A stretch of DNA of 64,000 bases from Evansella caseinilytica (GCF_900107275.1 NZ_FNPI01000010.1:1-64000), one strand, 5' to 3'. Shown: positions 46,054-56,205, numbered from the stretch's first letter. The notes: generated from the letters alone by a model not told the origin. A program made the numbers and translations.

Positions 46054-47115
46054 ATGAAGGCATTCAATATTGGAAACAGGCTGGTCGGGACGGAGCATCC
46101 CCCATTGATCATTGCGGAAATGTCAGGAAATCACCATCAGTCGTTGGAAAGAGCGCTGCAAATCGTGGAAGCGGCTGCTGAATCAGGAGTGGATGCCATT
46201 AAACTGCAAACATATACGCCGGACACGATGACGTTGGATATCCAGGAAAGGGAATTTATTATTGACGACGAAAACAGCTTGTGGAAAGGCAGGTATCTTT
46301 ATGATTTATACAAGTTGGCCCGCACTCCGTGGGAATGGCACGAACCGCTTTTCAACCGGGCGAAGGAGCTTGGCTTGCTTGCTTTCAGTACTCCGTTCGA
46401 TGAAAGTGCCGTCGATTTTTTGGAAACGCTGAATGTTCCGTGCTATAAAATCGCCTCGTTTGAAAATGTACATCTCCCGTTGCTTCGCAAAGTAGCGGCG
46501 ACGGGCAAGCCGGTGCTGCTGTCAGCAGGAATGGCAACAGCGGCAGAATTGGATGAAGCTGTCCGTACTTTACGGCAGGAAGGCTGCAACGAGATCGTGT
46601 TACTCAAATGCACAAGCGCCTATCCTGCTTCTCCTGCGTCTGCGAACTTGCTGACGATTCCTCACATGAAGCAATTATTCAACTGCCATGGCGGCCTGTC
46701 GGATCATACGGCAGGGATCGGTGTGGCTGTTACTGGTGTAGCAGTGGGGGCAACGGTGATAGAAAAACATTTTACATTATCCCGTGCCGAGGGCGGAGTA
46801 GACGCGGCTTTTTCCATGGAACCGGCGGAAATGAAGGCGCTTGTAGCAGAAACAAGGAAGGCGTGGGAAAGCCTCGGTGCTGTCCAATACGGACCGACTG
46901 CGGCTGAAATATCGTCGCTGGCGCACCGCAGATCGTTATATGTTTCTCAAGACTTGGCTGCCGGGGATGTTCTAACAGCAGAAAATATCCGGGCAATTCG
47001 GCCGGGAAGAGGATTGGCGGCAAAATATTATGATTTAGTCATTGGTAAAAGAGTCACGTGCGATGTGAAAAGAGGTACACCGTTAAGTATGGAAATGTTA
47101 ATGCTGCGGGACTGA
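46054..47115 (+). CDS. pseI: pseudaminic acid synthase PseI
   Basis: A 353-residue NeuB-family enzyme that condenses the PseG product with phosphoenolpyruvate. The TIM-barrel part has IIAEMSGNHHQSLERALQIVEAAAESGVDAIKLQTYTPDTMT, FSTPFDESAVDFLE, CYKIASFE and SAGMATAAELDEAV; a C-terminal SAF domain (about 290-350) has HRRSLYVSQDLAAGDVLTAENIRAIRPGRGL, as in PseI and NeuB. ATG 46054 follows GAGGAGG at 46043-46049. It stands alone, 8 kb from pseB-F-G-C, just before the flaG promoter. Confidence 0.95.
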   Translation: MKAFNIGNRLVGTEHPPLIIAEMSGNHHQSLERALQIVEAAAESGVDAIKLQTYTPDTMTLDIQEREFIIDDENSLWKGRYLYDLYKLARTPWEWHEPLFNRAKELGLLAFSTPFDESAVDFLETLNVPCYKIASFENVHLPLLRKVAATGKPVLLSAGMATAAELDEAVRTLRQEGCNEIVLLKCTSAYPASPASANLLTIPHMKQLFNCHGGLSDHTAGIGVAVTGVAVGATVIEKHFTLSRAEGGVDAAFSMEPAEMKALVAETRKAWESLGAVQYGPTAAEISSLAHRRSLYVSQDLAAGDVLTAENIRAIRPGRGLAAKYYDLVIGKRVTCDVKRGTPLSMEMLMLRD

Positions 47116-47245
47116 TTCCGCATCGATGAAGAGGAGAAAAAAGAGAGATAGATTGTGCAGCTGAAAAAGTGCAACCCCCCCTTTTGCTCTGTTGGGATCT
47201 TTCAATTTTTTTATGAGTCATTATACCTAAATACCACTGATAATC

Positions 47246-47273
47246 TAAACAAACAAGGGCAAATTGCCGATAT
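47246..47273 (+). promoter_or_regulatory. sigma-D promoter of flaG
   Basis: TAAA (47246-47249), a 16-base spacer and a perfect GCCGATAT (47266-47273), 39 bases before flaG. Confidence 0.85.
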
Positions 47274-47311
47274 AAAACATAGGATGCGTACTATTTATAG
47301 GAGGGAAGCAC

Positions 47312-47686
47312 ATGGAAGTGAAGGCGAGTGGTTCAACGACGGTGAATGAGTTATTTTCTCAAGTTCAGTCGGAAAGAGTTCACCGGCACCAGACACAAGG
47401 AAGTGTAGATACGTCATCAAGAAAAGCGGAAGCTGTTTCTCATGAAGCTTCGCGGTCTTTGAAAGCGGAAGAGCTGACAGATAAGCTGGAAGCAATTAAC
47501 AAACTTCTTGATCCGCAGTACAAGACAATTAAATTCGAAAGACACGAAAAATTGGACAGAACAATCGTACGAGTCGTCGATAGTGGCACAGAGGAAGTCA
47601 TCAAAGAAATACCGCCGGAAAAATTTTTAGACATGATCTCATCCATGCTTGAATTTGCCGGAATTATCATTGACGAAAAAATATAG
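47312..47686 (+). CDS. flaG: flagellar protein FlaG (YvyC)
   Basis: A 124-residue FlaG. The variable N-terminus is followed by the conserved C-terminal half: KLEAINKLLDPQYKTIKFERHEKLDRTIVRVVDSGTEEVIKEIPPEKFLDMISSMLEFAGIIIDEKI. It limits filament length in some bacteria; the molecular role is unclear. It has its own sigma-D promoter and terminator, so it is separated from fliD, unlike in B. subtilis. GGAGGGAAGC precedes the ATG. Confidence 0.96.
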   Translation: MEVKASGSTTVNELFSQVQSERVHRHQTQGSVDTSSRKAEAVSHEASRSLKAEELTDKLEAINKLLDPQYKTIKFERHEKLDRTIVRVVDSGTEEVIKEIPPEKFLDMISSMLEFAGIIIDEKI

Positions 47687-47690
47687 GGAA

Positions 47691-47745
47691 AGAGGCTGAC
47701 ACATACGGCAAAATTACACCATGTGTGTCGGCCTCTGTCTCTTTG
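47691..47745 (+). terminator. terminator of flaG
   Basis: AGAGGCTGACACATA and TATGTGTGTCGGCCTCT-like arms form a long stem followed by a short U-rich run (TCTCTTTG). Confidence 0.75.
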
Positions 47746-47858
47746 TTTGGTACATACATAACTTTTTCCCTGTCAGCGAGAGGAATTTTCTTCCGAAGTC
47801 TAAGTCTGAAAAATAACGCCGCTTTATCAGCGATGAAGCTGGGAAGGAGGTGGTACTC

Positions 47859-48059
47859 GTGGATATAGGATTGCTTTCGATGGCTCTTAGCAAGAGCCAG
47901 GTACAGCAGCAGGCGTCGATGTTAATTATGAAAAAGGCGATGGGGCAAGCGGAACAGCACAATGAGGTGCTGCTGAAGCTGATGGGCGCTGTCGATACGG
48001 CAGCTTTAGAGCATGCTGCGCAGCCGCACCTTGGTGGAAATATTGATTTGAAGCTGTGA
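47859..48059 (+). CDS. yjfB: YjfB-family putative motility protein
   Basis: A 66-residue protein of the YjfB motility family: MDIGLLSMALSKSQVQQQASMLIMKKAMGQAEQ...LLKLM and a polar tail. The GTG at 47859 sits eight bases after AAGGAGG (47844-47850); the ORF start at 47850 lies on the ribosome site and is wrong. B. subtilis yjfB is a sigma-D gene elsewhere on the chromosome; here a relative lies between flaG and fliD. Function unknown. Confidence 0.8.
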   Translation: MDIGLLSMALSKSQVQQQASMLIMKKAMGQAEQHNEVLLKLMGAVDTAALEHAAQPHLGGNIDLKL

Positions 48060-48240
48060 GCGGCAAGAAGGATGATTGCCGTGACAAACAGGGATATCCT
48101 GAAATGGAACGAGCCGTCACAAGAAAAAATACAGGTGGCGGTTCTTTTTCATTTGCACTGATGTTAGCTTTTAGGCTATTGAAAACAGGCAGTTTTTCAG
48201 ACGAAAAGAAAAACTATCACTTAGGGATTTGTTTTTTCTC

Positions 48241-48267
48241 TAAACAATACTAAAAATGAACCGATAA
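48241..48267 (+). promoter_or_regulatory. sigma-D promoter of the fliD operon
   Basis: TAAA (48241-48244), a 15-base spacer and ACCGATAA (48260-48267): two mismatches to consensus. It lies 77 bases before fliD. Confidence 0.75.
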
Positions 48268-48343
48268 TACATATAGAGATAAGAATCGACACACATATAT
48301 TTACACCGACATATTTCATTATTTTTTGAGGAGTGTGAATCAA

Positions 48344-49966
48344 ATGTCTACAATGCGTATTGGAGGATTAGCTTCCGGTCTGGATACAAGTGAAATCATC
48401 AGTCAATTAATGAGTGCCGAGCGGATGCCGTTAGACAGGTTAATTAAAAACAAAACATTACTGGAATGGCAGCGCGATAAATATCGGGAAGTGAATCTGG
48501 AAATAAGCAAGCTGCGTGATTCTTTTGTGGCGGCGGGTTTGGGACTTCAATCTACTTTTTTGCAAAAAAAGGTGACAAGCTCCAATGATAAAGTTGTAAC
48601 GGCAACCGCGAGTGCGAACGCATCCAACACTTCCGTACAAATGAAGGTAAATCAGTTGGCAACGCCTGCGAACTTCGTTTCAAATGAAATTACGGATCAG
48701 AACATCTTATCGAAAAAACTCAGCGAATGGGATTCCGGCTTCCAATTTGACGAAAACGGAAAAGCGACGCTGATGTTTGAAGTTCAGAAGCCCGGTGGGG
48801 CATACGAAGCGGTAGCCGTTGAACTTAACGAAAGTGATACGCTGCAAACGGCAATGAACAAGTTGAACAAAGCCGGTGTCGGATTTAGTGCGTTTTTAGA
48901 CAAGAGTGCCGACGGTTCAGCTGAACGACTTGTATTGACAATGACAGACACCGGTGCCGGCGCCGGAATCCGCATGGGTAGCGCTATAGCGGAAGACACA
49001 GATGCTGAAAAGGCTGCCAAAGAGAATGCACTGGCATTTTTTTCAAGCCTCGGCTTTAATACTGTGGATAACGGCGATACAACGGATTTGGTTACGAGCA
49101 CTGCAGGACAAAACGCCATTGTTGAAATAAACGGCCATGTCACACAACGGACATCCAACAGTTTTACCATCAATGGTGTCACATACAGTTTAAACGGTAT
49201 TTCTGAACCGGGTGAGGTGGTAATGATCACTTCTCAGACAGACACGGAAAAAATCATGGAATCGATCATGAATTTTGTGGAGCAGTACAACAATCTTATT
49301 GACCTGCTTAACGGTGTTCTCAGGGAAGATAAACACCGTGATTACAAGCCGTTGACAGACGATGAAAAGGCGGCGATGAGTGAACGTGAAATTGAGCTGT
49401 GGGAAGCGAAGGCCAAAAGCGGGTTATTGAGAAATGATTCAACGTTGATGTCCGCCATGTACCAGATGAGATCGGCAATGTTTTCCGGAGTTGCCGGCGG
49501 CTTCATTAAAGATTTGTCGGAGATTGGCCTAGTAAGCTCTTCTAATTACAATGACGGCGGGAAGATCGTGTTTGATACGAATAGAAGAACGATGCCGAAC
49601 GGTGAATCGATGACTGGTGAGGATCGTTTAAGGTACTACATCGAAAATCACGGAGAAGAGCTGTATAATTTCTTTATGAACGACAGTGAAGAAGCCAGCG
49701 AAAGAGGCGTGCTCCGAAAGCTGCGAAGCACGCTGGACTATACAGTTAACCAGGTAACGGAACGAGCTGGACGGGAAGGACGGACAAATCAGCAGTTTAC
49801 CTTGGGTCGTCAATTGAACGATATAGAAGACCGTATTACTAATTTTGAGCGCCGATTACAACAAAAGGAAACTCGGTATTGGGCACAATTTACAGCATTG
49901 GAAAAAGCGATGGCACAAATGAATTCACAGGCTGAGCAATTGTACTCCATGCTGTATAGCAATTAA
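48344..49966 (+). CDS. fliD: flagellar filament cap protein FliD (HAP2)
   Basis: A 540-residue cap protein that helps flagellin assemble at the filament tip. The N-terminal MRIGGLASGLDTSEIISQLMSAERMPLDRLIKNKTLLEWQRDKYREVN and the C-terminal coiled coil (RQLNDIEDRITNFERRLQQKETRYWAQFTALEKAMAQMNSQ) are FliD signatures. ATG 48344 follows GAGGAG at 48328-48333; the ORF start at 48326 is not used. The variable mid-region carries the antigenic domains. fliS follows after 48 bases. Confidence 0.97.
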   Translation: MSTMRIGGLASGLDTSEIISQLMSAERMPLDRLIKNKTLLEWQRDKYREVNLEISKLRDSFVAAGLGLQSTFLQKKVTSSNDKVVTATASANASNTSVQMKVNQLATPANFVSNEITDQNILSKKLSEWDSGFQFDENGKATLMFEVQKPGGAYEAVAVELNESDTLQTAMNKLNKAGVGFSAFLDKSADGSAERLVLTMTDTGAGAGIRMGSAIAEDTDAEKAAKENALAFFSSLGFNTVDNGDTTDLVTSTAGQNAIVEINGHVTQRTSNSFTINGVTYSLNGISEPGEVVMITSQTDTEKIMESIMNFVEQYNNLIDLLNGVLREDKHRDYKPLTDDEKAAMSEREIELWEAKAKSGLLRNDSTLMSAMYQMRSAMFSGVAGGFIKDLSEIGLVSSSNYNDGGKIVFDTNRRTMPNGESMTGEDRLRYYIENHGEELYNFFMNDSEEASERGVLRKLRSTLDYTVNQVTERAGREGRTNQQFTLGRQLNDIEDRITNFERRLQQKETRYWAQFTALEKAMAQMNSQAEQLYSMLYSN

Positions 49967-50014
49967 TTTTACTGTGCTTGAAAAAATTATGTGTTTATAA
50001 ATGGGGGAATAGGA

Positions 50015-50452
50015 ATGGCAGTGAACAACCCGTATGCAACGTATCAGCAACGAGCAACAGAGACGAAAACACCAGGTGAATTAACGTTAATGCTATATGA
50101 AGGCTGTTTGAAATTTATCAGACGGGCAGAAAAAGCAATTGACGAGGGTACGGTTGAAGAAAAAAACACGAATATTATAAAAGCACAGAATATCATTCGT
50201 GAACTGATGGTCACGCTAAATACAGATGTGGCTGTAGCCCAGCAAATGATGCAAATGTATGATTTTATTTTAAATCGGTTAGTGGATGCGAATGTGAACA
50301 ACGATAAAAAACTGTTGAAGGAAGCGGAGGAATTTGTCACTGAGTTTCGCGATACATGGAAGGAAGTTGTGAAGCTTGATCGTCAGCGACGCCACGGCGC
50401 AGGAGCATCCAGTTCTACTTCCCCCTCAGCTGCGGGAGAGACCAGGCTGTGA
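50015..50452 (+). CDS. fliS: flagellin export chaperone FliS
   Basis: A 145-residue helical chaperone that keeps flagellin unfolded for export and links to FliW-CsrA control. NPYATYQQRATETKTPGELTLMLYEGCLKFIRRAEKAI is the family start. A four-helix bundle covers about 20-125. GGGGGAATAGGA precedes ATG 50015; the ORF from 49991 adds eight residues that are not conserved. Its stop overlaps the fliT start. Confidence 0.97.
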   Translation: MAVNNPYATYQQRATETKTPGELTLMLYEGCLKFIRRAEKAIDEGTVEEKNTNIIKAQNIIRELMVTLNTDVAVAQQMMQMYDFILNRLVDANVNNDKKLLKEAEEFVTEFRDTWKEVVKLDRQRRHGAGASSSTSPSAAGETRL

Positions 50453-50802
50453 GTGAATTTGTCAAACTGTATGATATCACGAAGGAAATGGCCCAACTGC
50501 TAGAGGCTCCTCCGGGACAGGAGGAGGAGCGGGATGAGTTTATCGAGCGCCTGACAGAGCTTCTTGACGAACGTGGAAAGCTGCTAAGCAGCTTTCAGCG
50601 GGAGCCCGCTGATGAAGAGGAAAAGCTCCTGAAACACATTATCGCCTTGCAGGAAAAAATGAAGCCTAAATTAGAAGCAGAGTTAAACAGTGTAAAGCGG
50701 GATTTAGCAGAATTGAAAAAAAAGAAAGAAACAAGCCGTCGCTACGAAAATCCCTATTCGCATACTCCCATCGATGGAGCGTTTATCGATAAAAAGAAAT
50801 AA
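50449..50802 (+). CDS. fliT: flagellar chaperone FliT
   Basis: A 117-residue FliT, by position and helical character: a chaperone for FliD. The sequence shows two or three charged helices (about 5-85) and a polar tail with DIDK-like residues. GTG 50449 overlaps the fliS stop by four bases, a coupled start. Sequence conservation in FliT is low, so the call leans on context. A terminator follows. Confidence 0.85.
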   Translation: MSEFVKLYDITKEMAQLLEAPPGQEEERDEFIERLTELLDERGKLLSSFQREPADEEEKLLKHIIALQEKMKPKLEAELNSVKRDLAELKKKKETSRRYENPYSHTPIDGAFIDKKK

Positions 50803-50827
50803 ACAAAAAGTTCATAAAAAGTTCAGG

Positions 50828-50860
50828 GACCTGGGGTGTGAACACCAGGTCTTATTTTTA
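50828..50860 (+). terminator. terminator of fliD-fliS-fliT, related to the REP palindromes
   Basis: GACCTGG and CCAGGTC form the stem with GGTGTGAACA as loop, and TTATTTTTATTT follows. The left half is identical to the arm of the palindrome at 56206, so it may be a shortened REP-like element used as a terminator. Confidence 0.8.
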
Positions 50861-51366
50861 TTTGGGGCCTGCGCTTGTATTCACTATATAGAACTAACTA
50901 CCCGGGATTGTGAAAGATAATATAACAAAAAATAATAAAATAGTACTTTCTGATTATTTTTTCGATGCATTAATACACATATAATCATGCAGTCAGTTCC
51001 AAAGTCTGAAAATGTCGAACCGCTTTAGTTATCCTGAATATATCCATATAACCCTTTGAAAATCCACTATTTTCCGTTGTTTTCTCAGTCATTACACAAC
51101 ACCGACGAAAGATTTCGCTATCCGATGTTTTTGTGAGAATATGCTGAATAAAGCATATTTATGTAGAATGGTATACTTATTTGGAATTTTTAGATTATTA
51201 CATTTTTTTGTTTTCTATTAAATAAAAATGTGGTAGTCTCTATGTACGTGCTATTTAACGAACTATCATGATGGTAATTTTTGTTGAAAGAGGTGAAGGA
51301 AGGGAAAAAATACTAGAAAAATAGAATGATGAGATTAACAGATTCAAAAAATGGGAGGGAAAGCAT
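50861..51366. other. AT-rich upstream region of the giant protease
   Basis: No gene. The region is AT-rich with several TATAAT-like boxes, so one promoter cannot be chosen. It ends at the ribosome site GGGAGGGAAAG. Confidence 0.5.
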
Positions 51367-54300
51367 TTGAAAAAGAAGACGTTCGGCAAATTTCTTAATA
51401 GCTTATTAATTTTCACGCTCTTTTTTTCACTGCTGAATCCTTTATTTGCCGCAGCAGAAACAGGTGCTGACTTTGCAAAAAAAGCAGTGCCTGACGAAAG
51501 CATTCTGCAAATGAAGGAGATGGTACTACAGCAACAGGCTTTGCTGGAACAAGCGCCTGCACTGCACCCTGAATTGCAAAATGTCAGCGATGATCAAGAA
51601 GTGACAGTCATTGTTCAGCTTTCTGAAGAACCGGTTGCCTTGGAAAAAGGAAAGAAAACGGTTGAGGGAAAAACGTTTACTCTGGCGGAAGAACGTAGAG
51701 TGCTGAATAAGGTAAATACCCAGCAGAGTTCATTTGAAAAAGAAATGAAGAGCAAGAATATTCATTTTTCCAAAGAGTTTACATATAATCAGGTTTTTAA
51801 CGGAATGTCGCTGACAGTAAAGGGTGGCGACGTCGAGAAGCTCTTGGAAATTAAAGGAGTTGTCAGCGTCGAACCAGATGCGGAAGTGAACGCATTGGAA
51901 GAAGTGACGCAAAGTGACACGGTGTCTCCAGCAATGCTCACCAGCAATTCTCATCTGGAGGTTCCGAAGCTGTGGGAGATGGGTGTGGAAGGGGAAGGTG
52001 TAAAGGTTGCTGTCCTCGATACCGGTATTGATTATACCCATCCTGAATTTGCCGGTGTCTATAAAGGCGGATTCAATTTTGTCGCACAAACGGGAAACAG
52101 CAACTATGCAAGTGATCGCGCAGATGACGATCCGTATGAAACATCCCCCGAGGAAAGACCAGATCATATGCCCGAATTTAATGCTGACGGCCGTTCATTC
52201 TATACTAGTCATGGAACGCATGTTGCCGGTACGATCGCAGCAACCGGTGAGAATGAATACGGCATTAGTGGCATTGCACCGAAAGTGGAGCTGTATGCTT
52301 ATCGTGTGCTAGGTGCATACGGGTCCGGAGCAACATCCGCTGTGATTGCTGCAATCGACAAAGCTGTGGAAGAAGAAATGGATATTATCAATCTTTCATT
52401 AGGAAGCAGTAACAACAACCAGACCTCGGCAGATGCAGTCGCCATCAGCAATGCAACGCTGGCAGGTGTAACGGCGGTCATTGCAACCGGTAACAGCGGT
52501 CCGGGGCGTGGGACTATCGGCAGTCCGGCAACGTCGCCGTTGGCCATTTCCGTCGGCAACTCAACGCTGCCGGAAATGACAATTGGTGCAAAACTAACTG
52601 TGGAAGCCGGGGAATACAGTGATGAATATGATGTCAACTTAATGGGATGGACATTTGCTTCAGATCCGGCTGAAACTTTGTCAGGTACTTTTGATGTGGT
52701 GGCAATCCCGGGTATTGGAGAGGAAGCGGATTACCAGGGGCACGACGTGGAAGGAAAGATAGCCCTTGTGTCTCGGGGTCTCATCCCATTCGTGGACAAA
52801 ATTGCCGCTGCTAAAGATGCCGGAGCAGTAGGAATTATCATTCACAACAATGTGGAGGGAGCGGGCCCCGCCGGATTTTTACTAGGAGATTCGTTTGATT
52901 ATATCCCGACGTTCGACATTGCGACTGCCAAGGGCTTGGCTTTCCGTGAAGCGATCGAAGCAACGGAAAATAAAACCGGAAAAGTAACGTTCAGCGATTA
53001 CAACAAAGGAGCAACCGAAGGGGATGGCATCAACGATTCCAGTTCCCGTGGACCGGCAAATCCAGTGTTTGACATCAAACCTGATGTCGCTGCACCGGGA
53101 ACAAACATCATGTCAACGATTCCTGCTTACGGAAAAGACGATCCTAACGCTGATTATTCTCAATCGTATGACCGTGCCACCGGAACAAGCATGGCTGCGC
53201 CTCATGTGGCCGGAGTTGCTGCATTGCTTTTATCTTTGAATCCGGAATGGACGCCGTATGATGTAAAAGTTGCGATATCCAACACAGCCAAACAGTTGGA
53301 TACGACGAAGTTTGACGTATTTGCTCAAGGGCCGGGACGAGTACAGCCGTTGCAAGCGGCAACAGCAGAGGCACTGGCTTATGCATTGGACACTACTGAA
53401 TTTGATTCCCAAACGGTTGCGTATGAAAAGGGAACGGTCACATTCGGGAGAGTGGCTCCGAATTCGTCCGGAGAAACAACAATGACCAAGCAGATTGAAG
53501 TTCGAAGTTTAGCAGGAGTGGATGGCGGCTCAGAGTACCAAGTCAGCGTGGAAGTAACGAAAGCTGCCACCGGCGAGCTTGCCGGAGCCAATGTCACAGT
53601 GGATAAAACTTCTTTCTCTTTAAACGGCACGGAAACGCTTAATGTCACATTGACCGTTCCTGAAGGGGGAGAGTCACCGGGTAATGAGCTTCTCGGATAT
53701 ATTCACTTGACCAATGGTACAACAGATTTGTCTTTACCATTTGCTGCGGAGTTTTCGACAGATGTTCCAACGGGACTTGCATATTATTATCTCGATGACT
53801 ATGCAATTTCGCCTAACGGGGACGACATATTTGACGAAACGGGAGTCAACTTTGGCTTATATAATGATCACGGAACGACATTAATTGAATTGTGGGATGC
53901 GTCCAATCCGAACGGCGGAGCTTATGGTGACGGGTATTTGGGCTATTATATAGCTGCACCGGAAGTTCCTGCGGGAGATTGGTACCTTCCAATCGATGAC
54001 AGATACGTGGATTGGGGCAGCAATGAGGAAAAACAGGCGCCGGAAGGAGTGTACTCCGTCGATTTAACTTCAATAAATAAGGCGGGAGGTATCACATTTG
54101 ATTGGGACGGACCGTTTTATATTAAAACATCCGAGCCTGGCATTGCTATCGATCCGTTGGAGGAAGAAACAGCAGGACCTGATGTTCAATTGACGGGAAC
54201 TGTAACCGATAAGTTCGTTGACTTCAAATCGATCGTTGAAAATATTTTTCAAGAGTCTTATGATGTCAATGAAAAATTGTTGGCCGAATATGAGGTCAAG

Positions 54301-56160
54301 GATGAAAGTGATGCTGTTGTGGATAGCGGGAAGGTCACATTGCAGCAGGACGGGTCATTTTCTCTGTTGCTGTCGGGACTGGCAAGCGGCGAATATACAT
54401 TGACCATAACGATCGATGATGTCGCAGGTAACTCAGCGCAACAAGATGTTGTTCTTCAAGTGAAAGAGGAAGAAAAGCCGTTAGACTTTAGCATTATGCT
54501 GACCCCGTCAACAACGGAGCCGACAACAGATCCGGTAACGATTTCCGTTGCGACGGACAGTGAAGAGGCATTGACAGCATTAAAGTGGCTGGAAGGGGAA
54601 AAAGCAACGGAAGACTTTGCAAACGCGGGAACCGATATTGATCTTGCCGCAATGGCTTTTGAAGTGAAAGAGAACGGCACATATACGGTTTACGCGCAAA
54701 ATAGCAGCGGTGTCGAAGCCGTACAGTCGATTACCGTGGAAAATATCACGGAGCCAGAACCAGCGCCAATAACGATTACGTTAACATCATCACCGACGGA
54801 ATTAACGGCTGGTCCGGTCACGATCACCGTGGAAACGGACAGTGAAGCAGAACTGACAGCGTTGAAATGGCTTAAGGGCAGTAAAGCTGCCGAGGATTTT
54901 GCCGGCGATGGAACGGAGATTGACTTTGCCGAAAGGGCTTTTGAAGTGCAAGAGAATGGCATGTATACCGTTTATGCACAGAATGGTCATGGTGCAGAAG
55001 CAGTTGCTAAGATTTTTGTAGCAAACATTGGTGACCCGGATGCGCCGGTAAAAATCAGCTTGACGCCGTCGACAACGGAACCGACGGCAGATCCGGTAAC
55101 CATAACGGTTGATGTGGAAAGTGAAGATGAAATTGAAGCATTGAAGTGGCTTGCGGGAGAAAAAAAAGTGGAAGACTTTACGGAAGACGGCAATGAGATC
55201 AGTCTGGATGTCGATCCGTTTACGTTTGAAGTCTCCGAAAACGGCATCTATACAGTCTATGTGAAAACAAGCGCCGGTGATGAAGTCGTCGGCATGATCT
55301 TTATCAACAACATTAGCGATCCGGAACCAGATCCGATATCGATTTCTTTGTCACCGTCGACAAGAGAGCCGACAGCCGGTCCGGTCACGATTACGGTGGA
55401 GACGGACAGTGAAGCGGCGCTGACAGCGCTGAAATGGGCAGAAGGCGACAGAACGGTAGAATACTTTGTCGGAGCCGGAACGAATATTCCTCTCGATACT
55501 ATGTCGTTTGCGGTAACTGAAAACGGCACGTATACCGTTTATGCACAGAATGAACTTGGGGTTGAAACGGTGGCATCAATCACCATCGACAATATTACTG
55601 ATCCGGAACCGGAGCCGCCTGCACCGATTAACATTACTTTAAAAGCATCACCGGAAGAAGCAACAACCGGTCCGGTCACGATCATGGTAGAGACGGATAG
55701 TGAAGTGGAACTAACTGCGTTGAAGTGGGGAACTGGCGAGCAAGCGGCGGACTATTTTGCAGAAGCGGGAACGGATATTGCGCTTAGTAATATGTCGTTT
55801 GAAGTAATTGAAAACGGTACGTATACCGTTTATGCGCAAAATGAGCTTGGAGCGGAAACGACAGCATCGATCACGATCAGCAATATTGAAGATGAACGAA
55901 AAGATCCGGTGGATCCTGAACCTGAACCGGAGGATCCGCAAAAACCAGAGAAGCCTGTTGATCCCGAGAAACCGCAAATGCCGAAACCGGAAACTCCTGT
56001 GTCAGACGGTTCATCCTCTGAAGGAGGCGGGGATAAATTGCCTGTTACGGCGACCACCACTTATAACAGTCTGGCAATCGGAGCGTTGCTGTTTATCGTA
56101 GGTGCGGCAGTTTTGTTCATTCATCAATACAGAAGAAAGCGAAACGCAGCAAATTTATAA
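51367..56160 (+). CDS. giant cell-wall subtilisin-like serine protease with Ig-like repeats
   Basis: A 1597-residue secreted S8 protease. The order is: signal peptide (about 1-29), I9-type propeptide (about 65-180), catalytic domain with Asp218 (AVLDTGID), His282 (SHGTHVAGT), oxyanion Asn376 (ATGNSGPG) and Ser608 (GTSMAAPH), a PA-type insert (about 420-530), an Fn3-like part (about 660-770), then five Ig-like repeats of about 90 residues (about 1040-1500, each with PVTI.V.TDSE..LTALKW and GTYTVYAQN). The C-terminus is Pro/Glu-rich, then LPVTA, a hydrophobic helix and a basic tail (YRRKRNAANL): a sortase signal of LPxTA type. TTG 51367 fits GGGAGGGAA. The Ig repeats may hold the enzyme away from the wall. 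The layout is like Vpr-type proteases plus a long stalk. Confidence 0.94.
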   Translation: MKKKTFGKFLNSLLIFTLFFSLLNPLFAAAETGADFAKKAVPDESILQMKEMVLQQQALLEQAPALHPELQNVSDDQEVTVIVQLSEEPVALEKGKKTVEGKTFTLAEERRVLNKVNTQQSSFEKEMKSKNIHFSKEFTYNQVFNGMSLTVKGGDVEKLLEIKGVVSVEPDAEVNALEEVTQSDTVSPAMLTSNSHLEVPKLWEMGVEGEGVKVAVLDTGIDYTHPEFAGVYKGGFNFVAQTGNSNYASDRADDDPYETSPEERPDHMPEFNADGRSFYTSHGTHVAGTIAATGENEYGISGIAPKVELYAYRVLGAYGSGATSAVIAAIDKAVEEEMDIINLSLGSSNNNQTSADAVAISNATLAGVTAVIATGNSGPGRGTIGSPATSPLAISVGNSTLPEMTIGAKLTVEAGEYSDEYDVNLMGWTFASDPAETLSGTFDVVAIPGIGEEADYQGHDVEGKIALVSRGLIPFVDKIAAAKDAGAVGIIIHNNVEGAGPAGFLLGDSFDYIPTFDIATAKGLAFREAIEATENKTGKVTFSDYNKGATEGDGINDSSSRGPANPVFDIKPDVAAPGTNIMSTIPAYGKDDPNADYSQSYDRATGTSMAAPHVAGVAALLLSLNPEWTPYDVKVAISNTAKQLDTTKFDVFAQGPGRVQPLQAATAEALAYALDTTEFDSQTVAYEKGTVTFGRVAPNSSGETTMTKQIEVRSLAGVDGGSEYQVSVEVTKAATGELAGANVTVDKTSFSLNGTETLNVTLTVPEGGESPGNELLGYIHLTNGTTDLSLPFAAEFSTDVPTGLAYYYLDDYAISPNGDDIFDETGVNFGLYNDHGTTLIELWDASNPNGGAYGDGYLGYYIAAPEVPAGDWYLPIDDRYVDWGSNEEKQAPEGVYSVDLTSINKAGGITFDWDGPFYIKTSEPGIAIDPLEEETAGPDVQLTGTVTDKFVDFKSIVENIFQESYDVNEKLLAEYEVKDESDAVVDSGKVTLQQDGSFSLLLSGLASGEYTLTITIDDVAGNSAQQDVVLQVKEEEKPLDFSIMLTPSTTEPTTDPVTISVATDSEEALTALKWLEGEKATEDFANAGTDIDLAAMAFEVKENGTYTVYAQNSSGVEAVQSITVENITEPEPAPITITLTSSPTELTAGPVTITVETDSEAELTALKWLKGSKAAEDFAGDGTEIDFAERAFEVQENGMYTVYAQNGHGAEAVAKIFVANIGDPDAPVKISLTPSTTEPTADPVTITVDVESEDEIEALKWLAGEKKVEDFTEDGNEISLDVDPFTFEVSENGIYTVYVKTSAGDEVVGMIFINNISDPEPDPISISLSPSTREPTAGPVTITVETDSEAALTALKWAEGDRTVEYFVGAGTNIPLDTMSFAVTENGTYTVYAQNELGVETVASITIDNITDPEPEPPAPINITLKASPEEATTGPVTIMVETDSEVELTALKWGTGEQAADYFAEAGTDIALSNMSFEVIENGTYTVYAQNELGAETTASITISNIEDERKDPVDPEPEPEDPQKPEKPVDPEKPQMPKPETPVSDGSSSEGGGDKLPVTATTTYNSLAIGALLFIVGAAVLFIHQYRRKRNAANL

Positions 56161-56204
56161 TGTGAGAAAGAGCAGCAGGTGAAGCTGCTCTTTTCACATT
56201 TTTG
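56161..56204 (+). terminator. terminator of the protease gene
   Basis: TGTGAGAAAGAGCAGC and GCTGCTCTTTTCACA form a long stem starting at the base after the stop codon, followed by TTTTTG. Confidence 0.9.
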
Positions 56205-56205
56205 T

